Assembly (NCBI GenBank): GCA_018398765.1
Contig: JAHBMJ010001437.1
Location: forward strand, 10,486 to 25,688
DNA from: Chromera velia
Taxonomy: Eukaryota > Sar > Chromeraceae
DNA: 15,203 nucleotides
Direction: 5' to 3'
Position 1 is the first letter of the stretch, and each line of letters opens with the position of its first letter. Made by a program: the position numbers and the translations under genes. Of this stretch, positions 1 through 10,959 are shown in pieces. A model generated the notes under the pieces. That model saw only the letters and a list, made by a program, of their open reading frames with translations, ran no database searches and had not been told where the DNA came from.

Positions 1-83
1 AAAGGCGCCTTTCGATTGACAGAAATGTAATAACGGTACTGTAGAACCAGATGTGGAAGGTCCTTTCATCAGTGCTATGTATA
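1..83 (-). repeat. Direct repeat copy 1, truncated start of a minus-strand exon
   Basis: This stretch matches 1572-1654 with only three differences seen by eye, then the two diverge abruptly. Read on the minus strand from 62 down to 1, it keeps the same open frame as the exon at 1190-1633: DLPHLVLQYRYYISVNRKA, against a Cys in place of the first Y of the YY pair in the other copy. One of the other differences is a silent change in a Pro codon and the third lies outside the proposed exon. The pattern suggests a second copy of the same exon running off the left edge. The remainder of the copy is not visible, so its integrity is unknown. Confidence 0.7.
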
Positions 84-339
84 ACCTATTACTAGGGCCA
101 AATTTAGATGGCAAATAATGATTACTTGCAAATCTACTTGTAAATTGCAATTTAGACCTATTCAATACATAATTCTATGAGCTAAGGGAGTGAAACTATC
201 CCAAATATTGGTAGCATTTTTCAAACGTTTAACAAACAACGCTAAATACGATTTTACATAGCTTTTGACTCGGAATAAGCAGAAAGTTGTTTAAAGTCAA
301 TAAATGTTATTATGTTTATAACAAACAATTTTTTCTCTT

Positions 340-344
<5 letters not shown>

Positions 345-405
<61 letters not shown>
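345..405. repeat. (AC)n microsatellite
   Basis: This is an almost uninterrupted AC dinucleotide tract of about 30 units. It is flanked on the right by a twice-repeated decamer-like CGCAGGGACGC / CGCAGGGACGC block (from about 410 to 440). Confidence 0.97.
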
Positions 406-406
<1 letters not shown>

Positions 407-541
407 CATCGCAGGGACGCGCCCAAACGCAGGGACGCACCCAAACGCACGTGAACACGCACACACCCACATTGCTACGCAGATACGCAATACGCACATA
501 CACACATACACACACATACACACGCACACATACGCAAACAA

Positions 542-545
<4 letters not shown>

Positions 546-602
<57 letters not shown>
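546..602. repeat. Compound (CA)n(GA)n microsatellite
   Basis: A CA tract of about 15 units switches directly into a GA tract of about 13 units near position 576. The plus strand is purine-rich in the second half. Confidence 0.97.
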
Positions 603-1189
603 AGCATATGATTGTGCAAAACACAGAGTCATAAGCACAGATACACAGATGCACGTAACGTTCTCACACATGCATACATCCACGATGCCACCTTGCACGT
701 GACAGACAAACCCACGAAAAGGCGAAGGAACATGCACATGCAGAGGCAAACAGACAGAGACGCAGACTGACAAAGGTTCTAGAAGAAATCTGCAAACAAA
801 ATGAGAAGGCGAAGACTTGATTTTTGTGTTTTCAGACGGCCTAACGAAAAGTCGTACGCTCGGCCGAGAAGGAGATACAGATGCAAACTTCGGTTCACTC
901 AGAGCAGGGTGAGTCAGAAGAAAGCCCGGCAGAACATGGTTGAGGATCGAAGCGGCAAGAGGCAAAGAATGGTAGGAATGGACATGAAGGGAGATGTATT
1001 CATTGCCAAATCAATCAGCAAACGTGAGTCTGACGATGTATGGCCGCGCAAAAAAAAAGTCATGATTGAGGATGTGCCCACAGTAAGTTATATCATGACA
1101 CAGCATGGGTCGAATAAAGAATCCACTTTAGCCTGGGGATAGGGAAGACCGCCTTTGGATTGGTTTCTGGTCAACTTTGCTGTTTGCGC

Positions 1190-1633
1190 TCAGTCGCTCT
1201 CTCCAGTCAGGTGCTGATGACGCCACAGAACTCCTTGGTAGTGCACAGACCACCCGTTCTCGTCCGTCGGCATGTCTTCTGAGTAGCCCAGCTTCTCCTC
1301 CAACTTCTGCCAACCCTTTCTCCCGCCCTTCATCCACCATTTGTATTCCCAGTGCACCCGCACGCTTTTCCCCCCATCGAGCATCTCATAAGTCCCGTGA
1401 AAGGTTTCGATACCGCACTTGAAGACAACGAACCGGCCATGCGGCATGAAGTTCAAAGTGTCTGCACGCGCGTTCGCATAGTAGTTCCCCAATGGCATGT
1501 CTGTGCGGGGAGGATCAGTTTCTGACATCTTGATGGGGAAGAAACCAGTATCTTGGCCAGCCTCAGTTGACAAAGGCGCCTTTCGATTGACAGAAATGTA
1601 ACAACGGTACTGTAGAACCAGATGCGGAAGGTC
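1190..1633 (-). CDS. Minus-strand terminal exon of an unidentified protein
   Basis: The frame is open on the minus strand from a stop just upstream (near 1640) to the TGA at 1190-1192. That gives about 147 codons if the exon starts after the AG at 1635-1634. The composition is that of a real soluble protein, rich in W, Y, F, G and charged residues. Segments such as GRFVVFKCGIETFHGTYEM and VRVHWEYKWWMKGG are unlike the microsatellite-derived frames around it. I do not recognise the family. The 5' end has no ATG; the first Met lies about 35 codons in (KMSETD). It is therefore most simply an internal or last exon whose upstream exons lie to the right, or a gene starting at that Met. The first part is duplicated at the left edge of the window, supporting a real and locally copied coding unit. 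It could be a degraded copy; there is no stop inside to say so. Confidence 0.55.
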   Translation of the reverse strand, partial: DLPHLVLQYRCYISVNRKAPLSTEAGQDTGFFPIKMSETDPPRTDMPLGNYYANARADTLNFMPHGRFVVFKCGIETFHGTYEMLDGGKSVRVHWEYKWWMKGGRKGWQKLEEKLGYSEDMPTDENGWSVHYQGVLWRHQHLTGESD

Positions 1634-1654
1634 CTTTCGTCAGTGCTATGTATA
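1572..1654 (-). repeat. Direct repeat copy 2, covering exon start and upstream flank
   Basis: This is the partner of the 1-83 repeat, offset by 1571 bases. It spans about 62 bases of the proposed minus-strand exon and about 21 bases of its upstream flank, ending in a TATA-like run. Similarity stops at about 1655. Confidence 0.75.
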
Positions 1655-2699
1655 TATATTGGCTCACTACGCGGTCGGTCCTTGCAGAGACCAGGAAGCA
1701 GCTATGTTTTCTACGAGTAAGCAAATCGTGGTTTCTACAGGGTGAGAGCAGCTCTTCAGTTTTACGTCGCAATTCAAGGCAGTTTGTCTTCTTTCCCTTT
1801 TCAAATTAAATCGCCTGCATGAATTCCACTGCTCAATGTCGGCTGACTGGGTTTCAAACTGGAGTATGGCAGATGGATAGATAGAGAAAGTATACACGTA
1901 TATATATACGTCCAAGTAACTCCATTGAGCACGATTGACGCACAGATCAGTTGGTAGCGAGGACCGCTGCTAGGTTGCTGTCAGACAGGTCAGACGGTAC
2001 GTTCCTCGCCAACTCAGTCACAGTCTCAGTGTTGTGTATGTTGCAAGGTGTTGCAAGTTTCAGCTAGGAGCATGTTTCAGGCTAAGTTTCAGTCTGACAC
2101 GCGGGCCAGATCCCGCGCGCGGGCTTTTTTTCATTTCCGTGTGATGCATGCATGGGGGCGGATCCCGCAACAACATGCATCCCGCTCATGTTCGATCCAA
2201 CTCATCGATCTACGATCCTACCAAAGTCACCAATTGGAAAATCTGTTTCCGCACATCCAGACAGTATTTCAACCGTGCTGTTCCGTCAGCATCGACCTGT
2301 GCGTGTGCCTCTCCCGGTTTTTGTCCGCTTCGGGGTGGCACGTGCCTTGTCGAAGCTGTCAGATCGAGTGCTGTCTCCACCTCCTCTGTCTTTTTTCTCT
2401 TTCAGACCAACGAGATCAATCAATTGAGGTTTCGATCCAGGGGCCCGTCTTCGTTTCTCTGACCTCTTCCTCTCAGGAGGAAGAGGGGCAGCAGAATACC
2501 ACGGGCAGGGCTGGATCAAGTTTTGTACTTTGATCTGAAGTTCTGAAGGCCGGTTGTCAGGTTGCGCGGAGATTGTCTCTTCCTGTTGGGATTGGGAGTT
2601 CCAAAACATGGCGCTTCTCCAACCTGGTAGGCGCCTGTTTTCCATGTTGGGCTGTAAAGACTAATCTCTCTTTGATTGTGTGGACTGGTGATCGTTCCA
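1655..2699. other. Region between the two genes, no coding exon supported
   Basis: No reading frame looks like protein. There are splice-like signals that could belong to untranslated upstream exons of the plus-strand LRR gene. They are a TTGCAG at 1682-1687 followed by a GTAAGC at 1717, a pyrimidine tract ending in CAG at 2405, and another CAG at 2476. None of these can be joined into an open frame with confidence. A promoter for one or both genes would be expected here, but no specific element is recognised. Confidence 0.4.
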
Positions 2700-2840
2700 A
2701 TGGCGCTCGACAGAAGCATCTTACATACCATGTTTCGTTTCCGTCTGCTGTATGCGCTTCTTGCAGGGTTTCTTGCAGAGGAGGCTATCTGCAAGGTGCT
2801 TGAACACTTTCTGGTGAGAGAGGACGATGTGAATGCAAAG
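2700..2840 (+). CDS. Exon 1, N-terminal segment (start uncertain)
   Basis: It opens at the ATG at 2700 and ends in AAG before GTACGT, giving 47 codons and finishing in phase 0. The translation has a hydrophobic patch ([15 protein letters not shown]), then a charged helix-like part ([17 protein letters not shown]). Two in-frame TGCAG sites lie inside it, ending at 2766 and 2778. Either could be a true acceptor, in which case the exon is internal (about 74 or 62 bases, entering in phase 1) and the start lies upstream. An internal GTGAGA at 2812 is a competing donor. Confidence 0.5.
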
Positions 2841-5647
2841 GTACGTGGGTTGAATAAGACCATTGTGTGATTCCATCTTTGATATGCGGATGAAACGCGC
2901 GGTCCGTGAATCGCGCTTTCTCGGCTCCGCACCTTTCAACATCTTCCATTGTTCGATCTTTTCTCCCTCCCGCATTTGCCGTTTGAAGCACGCACTTTTT
3001 GTCGAATACTTTTCGAATTGCCGCAGTGCTCGTATACGTAATGTCGGGCTCTCCTTACGGTGCGAGATTGATTGAAAAGAAAATACATTTTTTCCGATGC
3101 AGCAACTGCTGGAGGAAGCGCTCGACGCAGAGAACTACGCCTTTGCCTGGCTTCTACTCTTCTTTCTCAAAAAGGTCGGAAAACCAGTCTGTCTGATTGC
3201 TTTCTGTCATCCACATTCGGGAGAACGTGTTGCAGACCTTCATCCACCATTCTGCTAAGTTCCTGCTCTAACGCAATCCAAAATTTGGTTCGTCTGTTCC
3301 GCTCCCTCGACTGTGACCGAAATGATTACAACGACCGCCGGAGGAACCAGAGCGATGGATGTCTCACACAGGCGTCAGGTCATCCCATCGAACACTGGTG
3401 GGTGCTTTAACTCGGCCGTTTCAAAGAAATGTCAGCACGGTTGTAAGGAGCGCACAACCACCCTTGGCTGCCAGTCAGGCCTCTTGCCCATTTATTGACG
3501 GCACGACTCAAGGGTCTCCTGCCCCCCCTTCCTCCAAGTAATCTGATTTGGTTCATAATCTGTGCATGCAGAGGAAAGTTGAAGGAGTCCTCAAATCATT
3601 TCACTATCCGATCAACGGTCCGTCGAGTTGGCCGGAGCTTCCAACTGCGTTGCCTTCTTTCTTTGTACAACGAAGGGGGGAGAGATCGCGCCGGAGGGAG
3701 GCACGAAGGAAGTCGACAGATAGAACGAGAATACACGAGAAAGCAAAGAAAGTCGACAGACGGACAAGGGAACGGAATGGAACTCACAGCTTGAAAGTAC
3801 CGCAGACAACACAGATTTCGAAGTTGGGGTCGGAAGGAACGAAGGGAGAAGTGAAAGTCTTTCTCTCTTTTGACGCTTCGTCTCCTCACCGTGTCTCATC
3901 CCGCTCGGCTTGGCTGTGCCGCACCCGGCAGCGCTCTTTCTTTGTGACTGTGAATGTGAATGTTCTTTTCTGCCGTATGCAGGGGAGCATCACGTCGCAC
4001 TCCGCCCAGCAAGAGTGCCTCAGATCCTCTCTGTCCTTCCGGAGACTGTCCAGTCTCTGGGTATCGGTCCGTCCGTGTGTGTATGTCCCTTCATTTCTCT
4101 TCATCCATCCTCTTTTGAGAAAGCCACAGCCTTCATGCATGCGTGTGTCCGTCTGTGGAAACCGTCGCCATCCATCTACACCCCCCCCCACTGACAGAAG
4201 AATTCACGCGCATACTGGCAGGCGCACCGTGACCTTCTGCCAAGAGCCTTCTATGAAAAGGATCTTCCCATGCGGACCCCTGGATAGATTCCTGCCTCGC
4301 TGCCATTGCTTCTCCAATGCTCCCTCCACCCCTCCAGTCTGCCTGCCTACCTGCCTGCTTGCCTTTCTCTCAATGTTTCTCTACCTGACTTGACGAGTCA
4401 GGAGCGAGAAAGAAGGGAGAAGAAAACATTGCTCGATCCGTTTTCTCGTATCTACGCACGCATGCAGGCAAAGGCCTCTGGGGGGGTGAGATCTTCAGAA
4501 CTCTCGGTTCTCTGTTCCAGGAGGGGGCTTTGAAGAGACTCAGGAACCTCTCGCTTGGCGGTCCGTCGGTTTGTTTTTCTCGGCCTGGGGGACGGGGGTG
4601 GGGAGTGGTGTTCACCCACAGCGCGCGAGACACAGAGAGAGGGAAAGAGAGAAAAGAAAGTTGCGCATGAAAGCACATGTCCCTGATCAAGTTCTTCTGT
4701 CTTCCCTTGCATGTTTGTTCTTCCTTTCCTGATTTTGCCTTCCTCTGTCGGCTCCCGTCCATGCGTTCACCTTTCTTTCCTTCCTTCATGTCTCGCAGGG
4801 GACGGAGGGACGACGTCTGGAGGGTCTGTGGAGCTGAGGGGGCTCTTCTCGGCTCTTCCCGACAGCCTCGAGACTCTGGAACTGAAGGGTCAGGGGGGGG
4901 GGAGATGAAGGATACTAGTCATCCTGTGGGGGGAGAAGTTTGGAAAATTTCTTTTGGGGCGGAGTGAACATCAGTTTTTTGCTGCCACTCCTCATTGATT
5001 GGTCTCGAGGCAGTCTGTCGGCACATGTACTCGCATTGTTCGCCTTTTTTTTCTGTGCTTTCTTTCCTTCCTTCCCTCCATGCTTCAGAATGGAACGAAC
5101 TCCTGGCGGGGGGGAGTTTATAGGGGAAAAAATGAGAAGCTACACACCTTTGGTCCTGAATCAGGTTGCCCGAGATGTCTCCCTCAAGACAAGAAACAAG
5201 CAAGCAAGCAAACAAGCTCTTGGTTTAGCATCAACACTGCCAGCTGGATGGGAAAAAAAAGTCTCCCTATGTCTCTCTAGCTACATCCGTCGTTCTCTCT
5301 CTCTCTCTCTCCCTCCTGGGGAGAGAGGGAGAGAGGGTATGATGGAGAAAGAAACGCAAATGTTTGTTTGCTTTTGGTTCATTCATTCATTGTCTTGAAT
5401 CGACGGAATGAATTTTCTTTCTTTCTTCGCATGTCTGCCTGCCCGCCTGCAGGACACCACCGAGTTGCCAGAGAGACTTGGCTGACCCTCGCGAGTCGGC
5501 TGTCGAAGTGGGACTCTGACCTGTTTCTCTCCAAACTCACTCTCAGAGGTGGGGGGTGGGGGGGGGTGGGGGGGCAGAATTGCCATGCAGGATCATATAC
5601 TTACTGGTGGTCACCATCGCATGATCACACTCATCTTGCTGTTCAAA

Positions 5648-5702
<55 letters not shown>

Positions 5703-6035
5703 TTCTCTCTTCGCCTGTCCAATCTCAATGCTACTGAACTCTTTCTTTCTCCCCACTTCGATATGTTCTTTTTCTGTCCTTCATTTCCTTTTTTGCAGAC
5801 GTGGTCATTGATGACCTCGGTGCCGCCGCTCTCTTCCGCGCCCTTCCCAGATGTCTCGAGGTTCTCAACCTGCGCGGTCGGTCTCTCCCCCTCTCCTTCT
5901 GTCTCTCTGTGGACTTGTTTTGGGGCCTTTTTGCATTACCTCCCCCTCTCTTTCTCTCTCTCTGTGAGTGAGTGAGTGAGTGAGTGAGTGAGTGAGTCAA
6001 TGTGTGTGTATGTGTGTGTGTAGATAGACAGATAG

Positions 6036-6079
<44 letters not shown>

Positions 6080-6933
6080 TATGTGTGTGTCTGCATGTCT
6101 GTCTGTCCCTCAATGAATTCTTCTGCATCTGCCCGGCTGAGTGTTCTGCTTCTAGGAGATGCACAGGTGTCTTTGTCTGACGGAATGCACTCACTCTCGT
6201 TGGACGCCTCTCTCCATCCTGAAAATCCTTTTTTCGGGAAGCAGAGGGTGGGGAAGTGGGGGAGTGCGTGTGTGAGTGAGGGAGTGAGGGAGGGAGTAAG
6301 TGTGGTCGAGGGCATGCAACCTATTGATAGTTCAGACCCACTCTTTCCTTTCCCCTGCATGTGTACTTCCTCCCCTTATTTGAAGAACAAGAAAGAAGGG
6401 TGTGTGCTTGCTCTGTCTCAACAATACATGCCTGCAGGCGTGCGTTGCGTGAAGGTTCTGAGGGGTCGATTGGTCGGGTGGGGGGCTTTCGGGGATCGTG
6501 TGGAGAAGTTGAAGGACGACTTCGCACTCTCTGAACTTGTCCTCGCAGGTGTGCCTGTGGGGGGAAAGGTGGTATTAATATATGCTGATGAAACGCATTT
6601 TGTCATTCGGTCTTCAACTGCGAAATCTGAAAGATGGCATGCCGCTCTCCATCCGAAAGTCTTTCTCTTTTCTTCTGCGAATGAACATTTCGTTCTTCTG
6701 TATGGAGATGGGCTCAAAAAGGGAAGGAAGTCTCTCATACACGCGACTGGTGGATTCATGAATGGAGGACAAATGGTCTGGATGGATGGCGTCGGGATGC
6801 CCCCCTGAACACACGATCGAATGCAGACTGTGAGCCTGATGAAGACGCTCTTGTGAGAATTCTCCGTTCGCTTCCTCGACATATGACGAGTCTCAAAGTA
6901 GAAGGTCGGTCTTTCCTTTCCTCCCTCCCCCCC

Positions 6934-6964
<31 letters not shown>

Positions 6965-9695
6965 TCTGTGTCTGTGTCTGTCTATCTGTGTGTCTTCTGA
7001 AAGAAAGGAAGAGAAAAAGGAAAGAAAAGACGATATAGTCTGTCTGTCTAAAGACGATATAGTCTGTCTGTCTCTTTGCATGAAGAAAAGAAAAAAAAAG
7101 AAGAAACATGTAGTCTGTCTGCATGAAGAAGAAGAGGGAAAGAAACCATATGGTCTGTCTGCACGTCGCTCACACATACATGCACATGCGCACGCATTCT
7201 TTCCGTCTGGGCGGGGGGGCCCAAGAGGAGAGCCAACAAGAAGAGAGGCGCATGGCGGTCTATTGCTTCTCTTGTCTTCGTGCGGCAAACGATGAAGGAA
7301 ACCCCAGAAAAAAAAAATTCAAAGAGAAAGGGAACCCCAGAAAAAAGAAAAAAAGAAAGGTCATAGTTGTTGCTGCTGCTGCTTCGCTCAAATGAAAGGA
7401 GAAGAAAAGAAACGAACACGTCCAGATGGAAAGAATGTGAAAGTGCAAAAGCGTAAGCCTACAATGGGCAAGGAAGGGCCGCAGGGTACGCTCGAGGCCT
7501 GGAGCTCTGGTACCCTTTCACTGAGAGAGCGCGCCAAAAGAAGAAAAAAAATAATAAAAGAGAATGAAGAAAGACAAAAAGGGAAAGAAAAGACGATTTA
7601 GTCTGTCTATCTGTCTGTCTGTCTGTCGCAGAGCTGCGGGGAGTGGGAGACAAAGCTTGGAGCGCACTGGCCTCCCGGTTGTTGGAGATTGAGAAAAATC
7701 GGGGGCGAGAGAGAGAACAGCAAGAGCAAGAGATGGAACGGCAGGAACGGTCACGGGAGGAGAACAGAGAGCCAGCGGAAGAAGAGGAAGAGGAGGAAAG
7801 TGATGATGAAGAGGATGACGAGGACGAGGACGAAGATGAGGAAGACGACGACGAAGATGAAGAAGAAGAAGATGATCAGGAGGGATTTCTGGATACATTC
7901 GAAATGTGCAGTCAGTCACTCAGTCAATAATTTGCTTGCATTGCACATCTATCTGCATCTATGTGCGTGAGCGTGTGGATTGCCTCTTTCCCTCTCCTTT
8001 CAAGGTGCGCACAGCCTGAAAGCAATCCATAAGTGAATTAACAATGTGATTCAGCTGTCAGTCCCTTCTCGTTTCGTCCATGGTCTACCCAGGTCAGATA
8101 ACGTGCTAACCTTTTGCCTGTCTTTTACTTTCCCTCTCTTGTGACTCGCGGTGTGTTGCCTGCACTTGCCAACGTCTGCCTGTACAAGAATAAGCTGTGT
8201 AATGATCACTACCTTTCTCTTCTCTTCTCGTGCAGACTGTGCGATCACCGAGGAGACGGCGTGCCGACTTCTGAGATCCCTCCCGACTCGAATCAGACAA
8301 CTCGGACTCCAGAGTCAGTCAGTCAGTGTCAGTCAGTCAGTCAGTCAGTAAATCAGTCAGTCAGACAGTGGGTCCGACATCCGTGCGTGTGTATGGATGC
8401 ATGCATGTCTATGACATACTCATAGAGATCGCCGATGTCTCGTGGAGATTGTGACGGTCCGAAAGCCCACCCGCGAGCAGAGCATTTGTCGGCTTCGGAC
8501 AATTGCCATTTTTCTTCTGTAGAGTAGTATCATTCCCAACTGCAAGCTGCTACTTACTGCATTCTCTGGTTTCCCTTCGTCGCCTTCCTGTTCATGCAGG
8601 GAGCTTCGTGCACGACGACGGTGTGATGGAGTTGACCCCCAAAGTCTGGGAGGAGTTGGGAAACCTGATGAGGGGGGGGGCCAGACGGGAAGCGGATCAA
8701 GTGGACGAGGAAGAGAAAGTACAGCAGCAAAAAGAAGACCAGGACCAGTCACCATCTTCCTCTTCCTCTTTCCCATCGTCTTTCCAGAATTCATCAAAGA
8801 AGGGACAAGAAGCAGAAATCGAGGCGGCGCCCACACCGGTGCCACTGTCGAGGGCAGAGAGAGCCGACAGAAGGGCACAAAGAGCTCTTGTTGTCTCTTC
8901 TTCTTCCTCCTCTTCTTCGACAAACGTGCCACAGGGCGTGCCCCCCTCTTCCTCTTCCTCGTCGGCTGCTACTCCTTCCTCTTCGAAGTGGTCGGATCTG
9001 GAGATTTTGGATCTCGGAGGTGGGCTGCGTGGGCAGAATCAAATCTGCACATTTGGCTTTGATGTATTGATCATTTCGTTTAGAACCGCGAAGCTGTAGA
9101 ATCCACTTGGTCTCGGAAGATTCGGTAGAAACACGAATCTGCTCCACAGACGTGCGTTCTTTACCAGTTTGTCAGAACAAGATGGGAATAGCACTATTCT
9201 TGTGTGAGTGAATTAATTCCAAGGATGCATGAGTGAGAGACTCCCTCTGGAGTTTTTGGGAGTGTGTGAGGGTGACTGTGTCTGGAAAATTGGAGGACTT
9301 TTCTAGGGGCAGGGAGGGGCAGAAGTCCAGGTGTCTCGGTTGCTCACAAGTCGTTCTCCTATTGTTTGTTGGCTTTCTTTATTCATTCATTCACACGACC
9401 ATTCATTCTGTCTCTGTGTGCCTCTGTGTGTGTGTGTGTGTGTGTGTGTGTTCGTGTCCGTCCCGGGTTGATTCCTGCAGGTTCCCCTGTGGGTGACCAG
9501 TGCGCGGGGCGAATCGTGAAGGCTCTACCTGAGTGCCTGGATACTCTCACCCTCTGGAAAGGACGTCAGCGAGCGGAGAAATCTGGCGGACAGAAGCGCT
9601 TTCTCCTTTCTTTCCTTTCTTACTGATCGATCGATGGATCGATTGATTGATCGATCGATCGATTGATTGATTGATTGATTGATTGATTGCCTGAT

Positions 9696-9736
<41 letters not shown>

Positions 9737-10912
9737 GGTTTCAATTGTGTCAGTCAGTCAGTGAATCAGTTTTGGGGGAGTCTCCCTTCCCTCCCGAACA
9801 TGTGCGTGAATGTTTTTCTTTGTCTTGACTTGCTCAGTGCGCGTCCTTGCGTCTGTGCAGGAGGCGACGCTTTCATTGAGGACATTGGGTTCAACGAGCT
9901 TGCTCTCAAGATGACTCAGGGAAAGCTTTCAAATCTGGGGGAATTGGACCTATCAGGTCGTTCGGTCACCCTCTCGATCAGCGGGGGAGGAAGGGAGGGA
10001 GGGAACTCAGATATGCATAATCTCTCTGTTCTTCCTTCCATGTTGTTGTGCTGTGCCCCTTTCTCTGCTTTCTTTTCATTTTCTGCCTCTTTGTGCTACC
10101 GAGTCTGACGACTCTTTCTCCTTGCCGGCAGACTTCCGGTGTGTCATACAGCCAGAGATGCCACTCTGTTTCCTCCGTTTCCCGCAGGCCAATTGCTGAC
10201 ATGTCTTCAAGGAGCTGCTTTGTGCCGATTCCTGCCCAGCTCTCTGCACACGCTTTCCCTTGGGGACATCGCCGGTGGGTGGGTGAGGCTTGCATGAGGT
10301 TGAGGTCCAGTCTGTTGTTTTGTTTTTTCCCTTTCTTTGAACGGCTTATGCAGGATGTCTCGTTTTGCATTTTGCCAACCCTCCTTGTCTCCGAAGATGC
10401 ACCTGTCCTCTTCAGTGCGTAATTTCGTGGGTTTCTGTGTCTCAGGGCTCACCTGTGAGCCTATTTCTGGATGGAATCTTTCTTAACAGGCTCCACACCC
10501 ATGTGAACATTGTACATTGACTCCCGCTTTTCTGTTTGCATGGCTGCAGGTGCCGACGATCCTGAGGAGGGAGAGGATTGGGCCCAGGCATTGGCAAAGA
10601 GACTGCGAGAGGTCCCCTTCGAGAACTTGTCCGACATCCAATTGGGTTCGTGGGTGCATGGGTGGGCTTGATTGATTGGTTTCTTTCTCCCCGCCGTCCT
10701 CCCTCCCACCCTCCCTCCCTCCCTCCCCAGTTGATTCGTTGATTCGGGGGGCAACGAACGGGCTCTCTTCGGCTGTGCACAGCAACCTGGGGCAAAAGAC
10801 AGAGGGGCTTGTGTAACTTTCTCTCATTTTGATGTACGTCTTCTGATGCTTTCCTCGTAATAGAGCTTTCTTGTTTTTGTGGAGTTCTGTCTCTTCTTTC
10901 TTCCTGCTGCTT

Positions 10913-10959
<47 letters not shown>

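Larger units (their letters stand above)
84..1189. other. Intergenic region rich in microsatellites, no gene supported
   Basis: No convincing coding region is seen. The middle is dominated by AC, CA and GA tracts and degenerate ACACAC-type sequence. The open frames here are mostly Thr-His, Cys-Val or Arg-Glu runs produced by the repeats. A plus-strand frame at 801-1142 is very basic and has no recognisable domain; I do not call it a gene. Confidence 0.6.

Noticed and set aside
254-965. Open frames on both strands through the AC/CA/GA tracts
   Set aside because: The products are runs of Thr-His, Cys-Val, Ser-Leu or Arg-Glu, generated by dinucleotide repeats open in several frames.
801-1142. 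Plus-strand basic open frame of about 113 codons
   Set aside because: There is no recognisable domain, it is very Arg/Lys-rich, and there are no splice or repeat signals supporting it. It lies in microsatellite-flanked intergenic sequence.
3886-4191. Minus-strand frames opposite the LRR exons (also 4370-4789, 10442-10996, 12201-12583)
   Set aside because: They are shadows of exons and simple-sequence introns, with biased composition and no domain.
5588-5650. TGCAG near 5590 in intron 7 as an extra exon
   Set aside because: The phase-1 frame runs into the CT tract without any repeat motif, and alternation of exons 7 (B) and 8 (A) is already complete.
7643-7930. Stand-alone small acidic protein
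   Set aside because: The frame is the interior of exon 11. The acceptor at 7631 and donor at 7911 place it in a B-type LRR module.
10353-10420. TGCAG near 10353 followed by a frame containing ILPTLLVS
   Set aside because: The LRR-like words are in a phase that does not fit the 1-1 array, the correct-phase frame has no repeat, and there is no matching donor. It may be chance.
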